A stretch of 64,000 bases of DNA, from positions 16,516,544 through 16,580,543 of the forward strand of contig OX393582.1 in NCBI GenBank assembly GCA_947652605.1. Reading direction: 5' to 3'. The DNA is from Elmis aenea (lineage: Eukaryota > Arthropoda > Insecta > Coleoptera > Elmidae). The translations under genes and the position numbers were made by a program. Below, in pieces: positions 1-13,800 of this stretch (position 1 is its first letter; each line of letters starts with the position of its first letter). The notes below the pieces were generated by a model, which saw only the letters and a list, made by a program, of their open reading frames with translations, did no database searches and was not told the DNA's origin.

Positions 1-494
1 TTTACACAATTAATTGGTTCTACAGACTTACAGAGGTATTGTCTAAATGGGATCAATTTCATTTATTGAACTATAAATTTACAAGATATAAAAACAAAAA
101 TTTATACAAAATTTCTCAGACTGTCAGATGCCGTTATGTTTACATGTTAGGCATGAAATAAAACAAATTTTTTATAATTCATATCAAAATATGTTTAAAA
201 TTATTCATTATCATACTAAAGATGTAATAAACGTAATTGTATAGCGAGTGGGTTACAAACTTTTTATGACAGTTGAACTCAAACGCTGCAAACTAACATG
301 TAAATATAGTGGCATCCATGACAGACCAAGCAAAGCATAGATTACCAATTTTTTTTGCATCTTTGTAAACAGAAAAATAAGTGTTGTCTGTTTAAATACA
401 TGTCTTAATATGGCAACCATAATAAATAAAAAAGTTTACTGTTAATCTTCATAACAAAGTTTGCTATGGAACAACTGATACCACGAATATAATA
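1..494. other. AT-rich non-coding flank or intron
   Basis: No open frame with recognisable content and no clear repeat ends were seen. It lies upstream of the first visible zinc-finger exon, so it is either intron of that gene or 5' flank. Confidence 0.5.
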
Positions 495-1403
495 CAGGGT
501 GCGTTTTATGTTCCAGGCCGATTTTGTTCGGCCGCCATTTTAATTTGGCTGTCATTTGACAGTTCATATTTGACCGGCGTGTAGAGTGGGCGATAACAAT
601 TTATTATGGAACATCTATCTCCGCAACAACGTGTTTGAAGTTATTAAAACATTTTTTTAAAAATAATTGTTCAATTGTAAATACGCGAAGAAAACTGCCT
701 GATTTTTTTGGTGTTAATCATGTGCCAAGCAAGTCAACCATTCAGCGTGTAATAAATAATTTTGAAAGTTTGTATACACTGGGAGATAAAGCCAAAGACT
801 GTATGGTGCGCCATTTGGGCCGGTGGCATCATTGGACCATATTTTTTTGAGGATGCTAGAGGCAATGCTGTAACAGTAACTGGTGATCGCTATCGTGACA
901 TGTTGGTAAACTTTCTTATGTCCGAATTGGATCGATTGGGCCTACAGCACATGTGGTTTCAACAGGACGGTGCCACATCACACACATCTCGTGCTACGAT
1001 GCAAATTTTGCGAGAAACTTTCCCCGGCCGAATAATGTCAAAAAGTGGTGATATCGACTGGCCTCCACGATCCCCTGATTTGACCGCCCCCGATTATTTT
1101 CTATGGTGGTACTTGAAGGCAAAGGTGTACACCAACAAACCAACCACAATCCCGATGCTTAAGGACAACATTCGAAAAGAAATTGCTGAAATAACACCAG
1201 AAGTCTGCGAAAATGTTATGAAAAATATGCTCGAAAGAGCTCGCGTTTGCGCCACGGCCAGAGGCGGCCACCTGACCAACATTATTTTTCATACATAATG
1301 TTAAAGACCATATAATCAATCAATAAAATATAAATTATAAAATTGTATTTCTTTTAAAAGTTATTCAAAAAAAACATCGGCCTGGAACATAAAACGCACC
1401 TTG
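495..1403 (+). mobile_element. Mariner-type (DD41D) transposon, internally deleted
   Basis: The inverted ends match: the left end starts CAGGGTGCGTTTTATGTTCC at 495, and its reverse complement, with one or two changes, ends at 1403. A TA lies directly outside each end (493-494 and 1404-1405), the Tc1/mariner target duplication. The element is 909 bp and contains the broken transposase described separately. The length is short for an autonomous copy, which agrees with the internal deletion seen in the protein. Confidence 0.93.
606..1298 (+). pseudogene. DD41D mariner-like transposase, broken
   Basis: An ATG at 606 opens a frame that hits a stop after ten codons. A shifted frame (635-850) then carries a helix-turn-helix-like N-terminus (FKNNCSIVNTRRKLPDFFGV, SKSTIQRVINNFE). 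A third frame (to 1298) carries the catalytic part: VWCAIWAGGIIGPYFFEDA, then QQDGATSHTSRA, then SPDLTAPDYFLW. Counting from the Asp of QQDGA to the Asp of APDYF gives 41 residues between them, so this is a DD41D type. The stretch between the N-terminal domain and VWCA, which should hold the first catalytic Asp, is missing. The frames do not join, so no active enzyme is encoded. Family assignment rests on motifs only. Confidence 0.9.
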
Positions 1404-1596
1404 TATTTGTTGAATTAAATCACACCAACGCACATATTACATTAATTTGTAGTTTGAAAATTAGAAAATATATTAATTAAATAAAAGCAGTGAATTTTTT
1501 TGCTAAGTTAACTAATTATAATTCACAACTTTTGAATTATATACATGTTGAGCTCTATTATATGTAACTAGTTACTGATTTAACTGAAGCTCTATC

Positions 1597-1645
1597 TTGA
1601 ATATTAAGGAGACCGCTATAGTGGCCAGTTAAATGGTTCACCCTG
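1597..1645. repeat. Solo transposon end (CACTATnnGG family)
   Basis: The sequence ends in TTCACCCTG at 1645 followed by TA. Its reverse complement (CAGGGTGAACC, then GGCCACTAT) resembles the terminus of the element filling ELAC2 intron 11 (38458-39488). No matching left end was found nearby, so it is read as a truncated copy. Confidence 0.5.
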
Positions 1646-1812
1646 TACATACAACAACCAAAAATAGAATCATGTATTATGTAAGATAATTTATTGTTTG
1701 TATTGTCTTTTACCAATTACGTATAATCCTTGAATTGACGCATTTGTGCGTGTACCAAAACTGCTGATTTAATGTGTTTTTTTAATTTTATAATTATTCA
1801 ATTTGTTTTTAG

Positions 1813-4800
1813 ATGGTGAGAATAACGAAAACGACTTAGCCAATTTAAGTGAAATTTTATCATTCAGACCAGACTTTGCAAATAATCCAGATATAGATGA
1901 AACTTGTTCGACGGGTTTTGAACTTGGAGAAGAGACCGATGAAAATAAAAAGTATGAGTGTGAGACGTGTGGCAAAATATTTGGGACCCGCTACAATCTC
2001 TACAGACACGTCAAGATCCATGTGGGCTTTAAAAGTTGCAAGTGTGAAATATGCGACATGACATTCTATGATAACGGGGCGCTAAATAAACATATGGTGT
2101 CGCACAGTTCACAGAAACTTCATAAGTGCTTGTCGTGTGATAAAAGCTTCGCTCGGAATTCTGATGTTCGTCGTCATATGAAAACTCATACCGGTAAGAA
2201 AATAAAATGTTTAAGTGTGGTTGCACCAAGCCTGGTTAAAGTTAACAGAGTCATCAAAAATTGTTTTTAGAGTAAAAACAAATTGCTTAGTCACCAAAAC
2301 TTAATCAGCATTGTGCAACCAGGCATTGCTGTTTTCATGTGTTTTAAACCCTCTTCTAAAAGTACAGTTAATGTACTTCTTGATTGGCAAATGAATTACA
2401 ACAAAATAAGTCACATAACATAAACAGGGTAACCCAGAGATCATTAATACCTCTAGTATATCTTATTTTAAAAATTAACTCAAGAACTCCCATAAATCCT
2501 ATATATTCTCTTGTTTTACGCAGATACACAACAGGGTTGTTTGTTTGATAATTTAAATAAAAAAATTGTTAACATTCATTCAAAATCAGGAGTTTCCCTT
2601 TCGAACGCACTTCTGGAATGTACAGGGTGGCCTATTTTCAATGCTCATACAGGGTATCTCAGTTATTATCAGATATAGAAAAAAACTATGTATGTACTCT
2701 CGATTTCTTTTTTCGAGAGAAATTCATTGCCGTAAACATATTTTTGATATCTTTTTTAATTTCCAAAATATAGCCAAAAACCGATTTTTGTTACTTTTCA
2801 AAAATGTTAAATATCTCGCTTAAACAAAAAGATAGAGAAAAACTTTAAAGACATTTTTGGCATGGTTTTTTGTCTTTAATTAGATAGTGATATTAAATTA
2901 TTTTTACTCATACAAATATTAATATATTACACCTAACTTTCTTATTTTAAATGGCAACCATAAGCAAATTATATATTTTTGAAAAGCGCAAAAAGTAAGC
3001 TTTCGATTTATGTCAAAGCCAACTATGGTTGCCAATTAAAATAAGAAAGTTAGGTGTAATATATCAATATTTGTATGAGTAAAAAAAAATTGAACATCGC
3101 TATCTTAAGCCAAAAAACCATTCCAAAAATGTCTTTAAAGTTTTTTTTATCTTTTCGTTTAAGCAAGATATTTAACATTTTGAAAATTGCCAAAAATGGT
3201 GTTTGGCTATATTTCGAAAATTAAGCAATTTTCAAAAATGTTCAATATCTCGCTTAAACGAAAAGCTAGAGGAACACTTTAAAGCAGTGGTTTCCAACCT
3301 TTTCGTACCTCCGCCCCCCTTTTTCATAAAAAAAAAATTGCACCCCCCTCACTTTTCGTTTCAATCTAATTTCATAAATACTGTTCTAATATAATAATTA
3401 TTTAGTTGGCTACAAAACACTATACCATATCCTGTAAAAATAAAGTTCTTATTGTTTGTTTGTATTCAAAAATGATATTTTGGTAACAGCTGCGCGCCCC
3501 CTTGTAATAGTCTCGCGCCCCCCTAGGGGGGCGCGCCCCACAGTTTGGAAACCACTGCTTTAAAGACTTTTATTGCATGGTTTTTTGTCCTTAATAAGAT
3601 AGCGATGTTTAATTTTTTTACTCATACAAATATTGATATATCACATTTGACTTTTTTATTTTAAATGGCAACCATAGTTGGCTTTGACATAAATCGAAAG
3701 CTTACTTTATGCGCTTTCAAAAATATATAATTTGCTTATGATTGCTATTATAAAATAAGAAAGTTAGGTGTAATATATCGACATGTATATGAGTAAAAAA
3801 AAAATGAATATCGCTGTCTTATTAAGGACAAAAAACCATGCCAAAAATGTCTTTAAAGTTTTTTTCTATCTTTTCGTTTAAGCGAGATATTTAACATTTT
3901 GAAAATTAAAAAAGATATTAAAAATCTGTTTACTGCACGAATTTCTCTCAAAAAAAGAAATCGAGACTACGTACTTAGTTTTTTCTATCTTTGATAATAA
4001 CCGACATACCCTGTATGGGCATCGAAAATAGGCCACCCTGTACATAGGGATTGCCCTAGCAAAGTAGCCAACACATATCTTCTATTTTTAGAGTAATTTG
4101 ATAAAAATGATTACTTATATTACAGAGCGTTTTTTTATATTTCCTGTTCTTTACTATATTGAAAAACCAATGTTATGCTATTTATTGAATTTTTGATAAG
4201 TCAGAGTTGATAGGACATTTTTGTATTCGAAATCTCATTTTCCACTTATTGGTGTAAAAATTTAGTATTAAATCCATGGTATAAAAAGATGAGCATAAGG
4301 TATAAAAAGTTGTGTATAATCCAGCAAACATTTGAAGAGATATAAAAAAATAATACCATAATTTGTTAGCTTCCATTTTATGAGAATACTCATTTTCATT
4401 AATTTACTTATAAAGCAAATGAAATAAAAAAATTACTTCAGTTTCTCCAAATAATTTTAGAATAATTTGATTGAAAAAGACTTGCAATGAAATGAAAGAT
4501 TGACAATAGTTCTCCTTTTGCTCCTATCAGCGAATAATGAATGTTTTAAAACATTTAATATTGTCACAATTTTAACTTTTTTAAATTATTTAATAGACAC
4601 CCATAGTGACTCGAATGAAGTGATGCATCTGTACATGATCAATGTCAAACTATTCTGCTCAGCTATTTAGCATACCAGAACAGGCTGTGAAACTTGCTTA
4701 GTAGCACCTCTAGTGTTCATTAAAAGCAAAGTTGAAGTGTGTTCCAATCTATACTTAACTGTAATTGTAAATTATAGTTTTTAAGATTAAATTGACTGTA

Positions 4801-7800
4801 CACTTGTTGATTTTTATTTGTGAATATATTTAAGAAAAATTTCAAAGTGTAATTATTCCAATTTCTTTAGGAGAAAGGCCCTACAATTGTCCAACGTGTG
4901 GAAAATCGTTTGGTCAAAAAGGACATCTGCAGGAACACATGCGATATCATTCTGGAGAAACGCCCTTCGTGTGTGAGCTGTGTAACAAATCTTTTCCACG
5001 TAAAACCGATGTTACCCGACATATGAAAAGTCACAGTGATGTGAAGCCTCACGTTTGTGAATTTTGCGAAAAATGCTACAAAGATAGAAGACAACTTTTA
5101 ATTCACATGGAAATTCACACATTAGGTAAGTGGATGAGAGAATAATACGTTCGGCAGACTTAGTGCTCACAGGAAACAACATATTTTAAATGTATATGGT
5201 CACCTAGAACGATATGTTTGTGAAATCATCTGTTTCAATTATTTATTTTACAGGGTGTCTCAAATGTAAAGCTTTACGTAGGGATTTATCTCTCTTAAAA
5301 GCTACAAGATGGTTAAATTGGGGTAAAGTTGTGAATCATGGCGCTAAATTCAAATCCTAAAAAAATGCCTTTGAAAATTTTAGTTACATTTTGTTTTTCA
5401 TGACTGTTGAAAAATTACTATTTTTGAGTTTTTGCTGTTATTTTTTAAATTGCATTATATTATCGTTTTGAGAAATTTAGGGTTTATCTTTTTATAAAAA
5501 AATACAGTGTGGTGCCTATAATAAATTACAACGTTGATGATCCTAAATAGACGAAATGTTGGACTCAAAATATAATCAGAGAACGCTGTATGGTGCTTTT
5601 TTCGATGCTCACCATTGCTATCTTGGAAACGGTTAGAGATACAAGGTCGGTTAAATTAGAGAAAAGTTGCACATTTTTATGGCGATTGAGAATCTGAAAA
5701 GAAATCGTAGATATTTTGATTCGTTTTTGATTTATTACAAAAAAACTGAAAAATGTGATTTTAGAAAAATATTATCTTCCCTACCATTGACGCTATTTCA
5801 TTTAAACTTGGTAACTCTATGTTTTTGATCATTCTGGGTTTGATGACGTCAACAGATATTTTCTAAGCCTTCTAGATTTACAAGTTGCGATAGTCAACTT
5901 TTTTATTTCTTATGGCCGCCATATTGGATTTTTACACCATCAGACAGACAAAAAAATTAGCTTTTCAGATTGGTAACCAACAGTGGCGGCCGGTGAAAAT
6001 TTTAAGTAGGGGTGCTGTTTAATATATAGCCAGGTTATTAAAAAGTTCATAAAAAAAGGTATATGTTAAATAAATTTGTTATTCATAATAAAGGGATATA
6101 CAAAAAATATTATTACAAAAATTATATTCGTGAAAAAAAAATCGTATTTACAAAAATCTATTATTTAAAAATAAACTCCATTCTTCTATTTTTGCCTTGG
6201 CAAAATTTCTCAATAACCATTTCATTTAAATTTTGAATTTGTGAAACCATCGTTTTTTCAATTGATACCATACATAGTGCTGTCAACCGTTCTTGACTCA
6301 TAGTCATAATATTTCTTAAGTACGATTTTACTCTTTTTAAAGTGGAAAAACACCTTTCTGCTTCTGAAGTAGTCCATGGAATTGTTACTAAAATTTTGAT
6401 AAGTTTAATCATTCACTAAAAACACTTGCTAAGTTTTCTTCGTTTAATGCATTTAATAGTTCCAGCAATCCTCTTAAATTATGGAATTCTTTTCTGGTAT
6501 AACAACATAATTATAAAAAATTTCGTATCTTACTTCCGTAGCGCAAACTAATAAAGCCACTGTCCTGTTCTGGCGTACGCGCTAAAGCTAAAGCATCATC
6601 CACTTTGCATATGGTCAACTGTATCGGAACTGCGAAATTGGCAGTGCCGGTGTTGCATTTACTTGCAGACAACGAATATCGCCGGATCTAGCCCTGTGTC
6701 TAGCCCGAGACTAACCGAATATTATAAAAGCGGAACTGCTCTGGCTGGCAGTTCCACTGTTCGCAATGTAGCTATAAAGCGTTTAATCACTCTTTTCACG
6801 ATTTCCAAATGCAATTTATATCTTTAACATGTATAATTGCATTTATATCATGCTTGTAAATATTGTTTTTAATATTTTCTTTTAAACAATAATAAATTTG
6901 GGTTTTTCATTTTTTTGCTGGGGGTGCTGCAGTGCCGCAGTGCTTATGCACGAGCCGCCACTGGTAACCAACATACTTTATTTCTTTCAACAAACTTGTT
7001 GAAATTTTAAAATTTGTGTAAATAATTCATAAAATCGAGAATGCTCTGAAAAACAATTGAAACTATGATGCAAATAAAAGCTACAGAACATTTTATTGGT
7101 CTAATGATAACGAAATTAAGATTGTTGGAAACATATTTAGAAGATATGTTGGACGAATTGCCATTATTAACAATTCAAAATCATCAGTAGTTTCAGCAAG
7201 ATGGAGCTGGTCCTCACAACGCCCGCATTGTAAAAGGATATTAATTTAGATGTACGCTTTCAAAATTCATAACTTGGTACGTTTGGTCCTGTTCGTTGGC
7301 CTCCGCAATCGCCATGTTTAACGCCTATGGATTACTTTTACATTGATGTTGTTTATGCAACTCTAACGGAAAATATTGAACTTCTTCGCCGTAAAATCAA
7401 AAATGCTGTCGACTCTATTTCGAGACAAACTATCCTAAAGGCAGTGGACGAAATGAATTTGAGGACTAACCACTACATCATACATAACGGGACACACTTT
7501 AAACAATTAAAATAATTATTTATCTGGTGTTTTAAATTTATTGTCATTTCGTTATTTTATTAGACCTATAAAATGTTGTGTCACTTTTATTTATATTATA
7601 ATTTCAATTGTTTTTCAGAACATTCACGATTTTATAGATTATTTATACAAATTTTCAAATTTCAACAAGTTTTTTGAAAGAAAAAAAGTATATTTGTTAC
7701 CAATCTGAAAAGCTAATTGTTTTGTCTGTCTGATGGTGTGAAAATCCAATATGGCGGCCATAAGAAATAAAAAAGTTGACTATCGCAACTTGTAAATCTA

Positions 7801-10800
7801 GAAGGCTTAGAAAATATCTGTTGACGTCATCAAACCCAGGACGGTCAAAAACATAAAGTTACCAAGTTTAAATGAAATAGCGTCAATGGTAGGGAAGATA
7901 ATAATATTTTTCTAAAATCACATTTTTCGGTTTTTTTGTAATAAATCAAAAACGAATCAAAATATTCAGGATTTCTTTTCAGATTCTTAATCGCCATTAA
8001 AATGTGCAACTTTTCTCTAGTTTAACCGACCTCGTATCTCGCACCGTTTCCAAGATAGCAATGTGAGCATCGAAAAAAGCACCACCCTGTATACTTGGTG
8101 TTTGAAATTTGAGTTTAAGCTTGGGTATCTCGCTTATTACAATAGCTGGAGTATAGGTTTAAATTTGGCAAAGTTGCTAAATTCGGTCTTCATTAATAAT
8201 TCCAAGAAAAATTGGAAATATCTTAAATGTTATCCAAGAAAAGTGGTAACTAAAACCGGAAAGCACAATTTTTGAAAATCGTCCTCCTTTGGAGTATAAA
8301 ATATTTCAAATATGTAAAAACATTGCCAGAGCAACTTTTTAAGCCTGATCAGATTATGATCACTAATTTTCCCTAGACCAATTCGTTTTTGTTTTATGAC
8401 AACCAAATAGCAAACATTGCACACAAAGAAAAAGTTAATTGTTATAAAACAAAAACAAATTGACCCAGGAAAAATTAGTAATTACCATCCGATTCAGCTT
8501 AAAAAATTGCTTAGGCAACGTTTTTATGCTTTTTTGAAATATTTTAGACTCCAAAGGGGTTATAGACGATTTTCAAAAATCGTCTTTTTCGGCTATTCCT
8601 AATTTTCTCGTATACCTTTTGAGATATTTCCAATTTCTCTTCGGTTTATTAACGAGCACCAAATTTAGCAACTTTGCCAAATTTAATTCTATGCTCTAGC
8701 TATTATGAGCGAGATCCCCATGCTTAAACCTGAATTTCAAACACCCTGTATAAAATAAAATGAACCAATAAGTGGTTTTTACTTTCCAATATTGGAAAAG
8801 ATGAAAATATTGTTTGAATAACTTCTAAACTGAGAGTGCCATGGAAATGTTTTTTTCATATTAGATTTCAGAATCAAATTTTGCAGCTTCACCTAAGTTT
8901 AACCAACTTTGTAGCTCCTAAGATAACTAGATTCTGATATTGAGCTTCAAATTTGGGACATTCTTTAGTTAAAAACCTTTTTTCTAATTATCTGTGAAGA
9001 ATGTTTTTTTTGTAGAAAACTAGACCAGTTTTGAGACTCGTAAATTACTGACGAAAATTTGGGAGTCTTAAAACATCTAGTTTTTCTACAAAAAAGATTT
9101 TTAACTAAAATTTTCTATAATAAATGAATGAGCAAATTTACAAATCTCAGAATGTTCATTCTAATAAAATAATTTGCTTGGCTTATCACGTTTTTCTGAA
9201 AATAATGAATTTTCAAGACGAAATGCAGAAAGAAGTACAAAAAGTGAAGACTGAAATTATGTGTGCACCGGATATAGAAGATGCAGCTAATAATGCAACC
9301 TTCAATTCGCTACATGAGAAAACAAGAGCTAAATACTTAACTTCGTGCGAAAGATTCTACGAATGGTGTAATAACAAAAAAGTGCATGCAGTTACTGAAG
9401 AAGCCCTACTGACATACTTTGTGTTCAAGTCGAAAACTGTTAAGTCCTCAACTTTATGGGCAGAATATTCAATGTTGAAAGCAACTTTAATAGTCAAGAA
9501 CAATATCGACTTATCTAAAATGCCTCAGCTAATTGCGTTTCTGAAAAAAAAGGCAGCAGGATACAGACCCAAAAAAGCAGACATTTTTTTCGACCATCAA
9601 ATAAATCAGTTTTTAGAAGAGGCGCCGGATAAAAAATACCTGATGATGAAGGTACGCAAATTATTTTATTCGTATAACGTAATTTTTATTTAATGAAATC
9701 GTTTCTTCCATAGGTTGCCCTAATACTGGGGGTTGCAGGTGCATGTAGCAGAGAAGAATTAACGCGCTTGACCTTGGATGATATAAAGGACATGGAGAAT
9801 GTTTTAATTATAGCCATTCCTGACTCGAAAAGTAAAATTGGGAGAACATTTACGGTTACTTCTGGAAAAGGGCCGGACTTACTTCAGATTTATAGGAAAT
9901 ATGCTGCTCTCCGTCCTTCCAACATGACTGAAAGGAGGTTCTTCTTTACGTATAAATCTGGAAAATGTACAAGACAGCCAGTTGGCATAAACATGATCGG
10001 CAAAATACCATATAATATTGCACTATTTCTACAGCTACCAAATCCATCGGCTTATACTAGCCACAGCTTCCGACGATCTTCGAGGATGTTGGCACAGTTA
10101 TAACAAAGTTTAAGCGACACGTAGGATGAAAATCAGTAGCAGAAGAGTACGTTGATAACTCTATACAAATAAATTCGAAATCGCTAACAAAATTCGTGAT
10201 AAAAAGATCACAGACAATAATTATGTTTTTAAAATTTTGTGATTAAATAGAAATGTATGCGCTACATTTTGATGAATTAGGGATTAAACAATATACGTTG
10301 TTACTTTTTACATACCTGAGCAGAAGTGCTACTTTCTTTTCATGTAAGCAGCATCGATATTCGAGGCTTGCCATTGGTAACTTCTAAACTGTAATAGATA
10401 CAAGGTTGGTTAATTACTACAAAAGTTACGTATTATACAGGGTGATCTATAATGGGTGTAAAAAAAATTTATCAGTTTGTTGGGGAGGTCATTCTGAGTA
10501 ATAAAAAAGGTTATATGAACAAAAGTCCTATCTTATTTGGTTACAGATACAGGGTGATTGAAATTCGAGTTTAAGCATGGGGATCTCGCTTATTTTAATA
10601 GCCAGAGTATAGGTTTAAATTCGGCAAAGTTGCTAAATTTCATGCTCAATAAAATTCCAAAGAGAAATTGAAAATATCTCAAACGGTAGCCGAGAAAATT
10701 AGGAAAAACGGGAAAATACGATTTTTGAAAATTGTCTATAACTCCTTTGGAGTTTGAAATATTTTAAATGTGTAAGAACATTACCTAAGCAACTTTTTAA

Positions 10801-13800
10801 GCCGAATCGGATGGTGGTTACAAATGTATCCCAGATCGATTCGTTTTTGTTTTATGATAATCAGCTTTTTCTTATGGGCCCAATTTTTGCTATTTACATA
10901 ATCAAATAGCATTTATTTTTATGAATTCATTGATGGTATTTTACTTCTTTATGTATTGCCAAATTTAAAAAAAGGGTTTTAAACAATAACTATTATAAAT
11001 CAGGTAGACGGGTCGTTGTGGTTTATGTTGTTTCCATGACAACCAATCAACAAACTAAAAGTTTTAAAAGTTCGTTACTTGTCATCGTAATAGATTCGTA
11101 AAAACGAACTTTAATAGCGAAGAAAACGCAATATGAGATGAATTTTTTACACGATTCTTTTAAGTTTTGTTATAAGTTATCATATGCTTTATACAAATTT
11201 TCTTAAAATTCTGTTTAATGTAGTTTTTTCCGGATATGTTTGTAATAAAAATGTTTTTTTTAATTGTCATCTGAAACCTTTCCGTCATAATTTTGGCAAA
11301 AGCTCCATATTTTCCAAAGTTTCTGTGCAGTGTACAAAAACAACCCTCGCGTCTTCTTTCTGGATATGTTTCTGCATATCGTTGCGTTGACACTGTAGAA
11401 TTCTTATTTAATGAATAAAATATTCGCAGCATATCGTGTTTTTCTTCGTTACTGAAATTTATTTATAAGAATTTATTAATATGACATGTAAGAGACTTTC
11501 AAATCTTTTAGTTCGTTGATTGGTTGTCATGGAAACAACATAAACTACAACGACTGGCCTACCTGATTTATAATGGTTATTGTTTAAAACCTACATCAAT
11601 GGATTCTGAAAAATAAATGCTATTTGATTATGTAAATAGCAAAAATTGCACCCATAAGAAAACTAAAGTTGGTTATCATAAAACAAAAACGAATCGATTT
11701 GGGAAAAATTTGTGACCCCCATCCGATTCCGCTTAAAAAGTTGCTTGGGCAATGTCTTTACACATTCGAAATATTTCATACTTCAAAGGAGTTAGTTATA
11801 GGCGATTTTCAAAAATCGTATTTTTCGATTTTTCCTCATTTTCTCGAATACCATTTGAGATATTTTCAATTTCTCTTTGGATTATTAATAAGCACCGCAT
11901 TTAGCAAATTTGCCAGATTTAAACCTATACTTTAGCTATTATAACAAGCGAGATCCCCATGCTTAAACTCGAATTTCAATCACCCTGTATACAAAAAGTC
12001 AAAGTTTTATAGTGGAAACCTAATATAAGTAACTAATATCCGAAACAAAACAAAAAAGTTTTACAAAAAATGCTCAAAATGTGCTCCTATTTTCAAGGCA
12101 AAACAAATGAATGACACTTAACAAGAATTTTTCTGATACAAAGTTATTTTGTTTGGCAAATTAATTATAGTACGTACTAATAAAACTTTGATTTCTTGTG
12201 TATCCGTAACCAAATGAGGTAGAACTTATTTTCATATAATATTTTTTACTTAAAATAACCCCCCCAATAAAATTAAAAAAATGTTATACCCATTATAAAT
12301 CACTCTGTATACAGCAACTCAGTGTTGCTTATACAGACAGCGTCATTCAAAAAGTCTGCAACAAATGGAAAAGTGTTTTATTATCGATATCTTACACAAT
12401 TTTATTCCTGATAAAAATTGGTGCATGGCCTAAAACGAATTTTAGGAAAAATGTTCCGTAAAAATTCCTATGGCGCTAGATTCTAGTGATATTAAAAACA
12501 TTCGCAAGAGTAAAGTGTCCTTATTTTCAAAGTTACAAAAAAATTAACAGGCAAAAGTGTTTTAGAAATCAAAAATATAACAATACAAAGTTTGAGATTA
12601 AATTTTAAATTTTTATTTTTGAAGTAATTTTAATATTCAAAAAGTGTGCAACAAATGGAAAAGTTTTTTTATTATCGATTTCTCAGAAAATTTTATTTTT
12701 AATAAAAGTTGGTTTTTCCATGCATCCAAAATTATTTCTTTACAAAATTTTTGGTCCTTTCTATTCTGTGCTAGATTCTTTGCTTCTACCCACGTTTTCC
12801 GTTTTTTTTTGCACCAACTATTTTCAAAAATAAAATTTTCCATTTGTTGCAGACGTTTTCAGTGTTAAAACTATTATAAAATTCAAAATTGTAATTTTAA
12901 CGTTACATTTCATATTGTCATAGTTTTAATTTCTTAACAACTTTTTCCTACGTATTAAAATAGGGCATTTTACTCTTGTCAATATTTCTTAAATCGATTA
13001 AGTCTAGTGTCATATGAATTCTTATTAAACTTAAAGTTAGTTCTAGACCATGCACCAACTTTTCTCAAGAATAAAGTTTTCTAATAAATCAATAATAAAA
13101 CACTTTTCCATTTGTTGCAAACTTTTTGAATGACGCTGTAGTTTAATACAAAATTCTATGGCACACTAGATATGATAAAAAAAAACAAATTGGTCAATAT
13201 TTTAGATCAGAGGTATCTGTTACAATGGTCGATAAAAAAAGTTGTTAAAAAAAATGTTTTTAAGGAGTATCAGTTGACGACATTCATTTGTTTAAAAATT
13301 AAATATTGCTTAGATTCTGAGGTTAATGACAAAATTGCATTTTTTTTTTAAATTGTAAACTATAGTTGGCTTTGGAATAAGAAAAAACTTTTTGTTTTAA
13401 GTAATGTATTGGTTATTACATTTATTATCATATAAATTAATAAAAACACCGTGTAAAACTAGATTGATTTGAAAAAACTAAATTTGGTATTAAATTATGT
13501 TAAAAAATTTAAAAGAAGAGATAAAAAAAATCTTTATTAGCATCAAATTTAATATTTTTGTTTATCACAGTTAATACCAAAATGATAAAAATAATAATGG
13601 TCCTGTTAATTATCAAATATATTTTAGAAGGTACTTAATAAAAATTTAAAGAATTTGGGCAATAAAATATTACGTGATCAATTTTTAGAAAGTAAAAACT
13701 TCTAAAATTAAATTGTAGTCTAAACTTTTCTATTTGTAAAATTAAAAAAAAACCACTAATATTTGGTTATTTGTATCATCAAATGATTTAAAAAAAATCA

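Larger units (their letters stand above)
5584..8089. mobile_element. Large TA-target foldback with mariner transposase remnant
   Basis: The right end (GCACCACCCTG to 8089, then TA) mirrors a decayed left end starting near 5584 (TATGGTGCTTTTTTCGATG). Arms of about 350-400 bp pair (roughly 5584-5970 with 7690-8089). Each inner arm contains AGCTTTTCAGATTGGTAACC or its complement. The loop holds a broken Tc1/mariner-type transposase (7191-7512) and a nested hAT element (5981-6963). It sits directly against element 8094-8748, separated only by TATA. Confidence 0.8.
10438..12307. mobile_element. TA-target foldback, family F, host of a family A insertion
   Basis: The left end CAGGGTGATCTATAATGGG (10438) pairs with CCATTATAAATCACTCTG (to 12307); TA lies outside both. 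The short arms flank a complete family A element (10550-11987), so family F was present first. Confidence 0.85.

Noticed and set aside
1947..2270. Extension of the first zinc-finger exon to the stop after 2270
   Set aside because: After the third finger a GTAAG donor follows immediately, and the residues beyond it have no finger or conserved pattern; the downstream exon completes the split Gly codon of the TGE linker.
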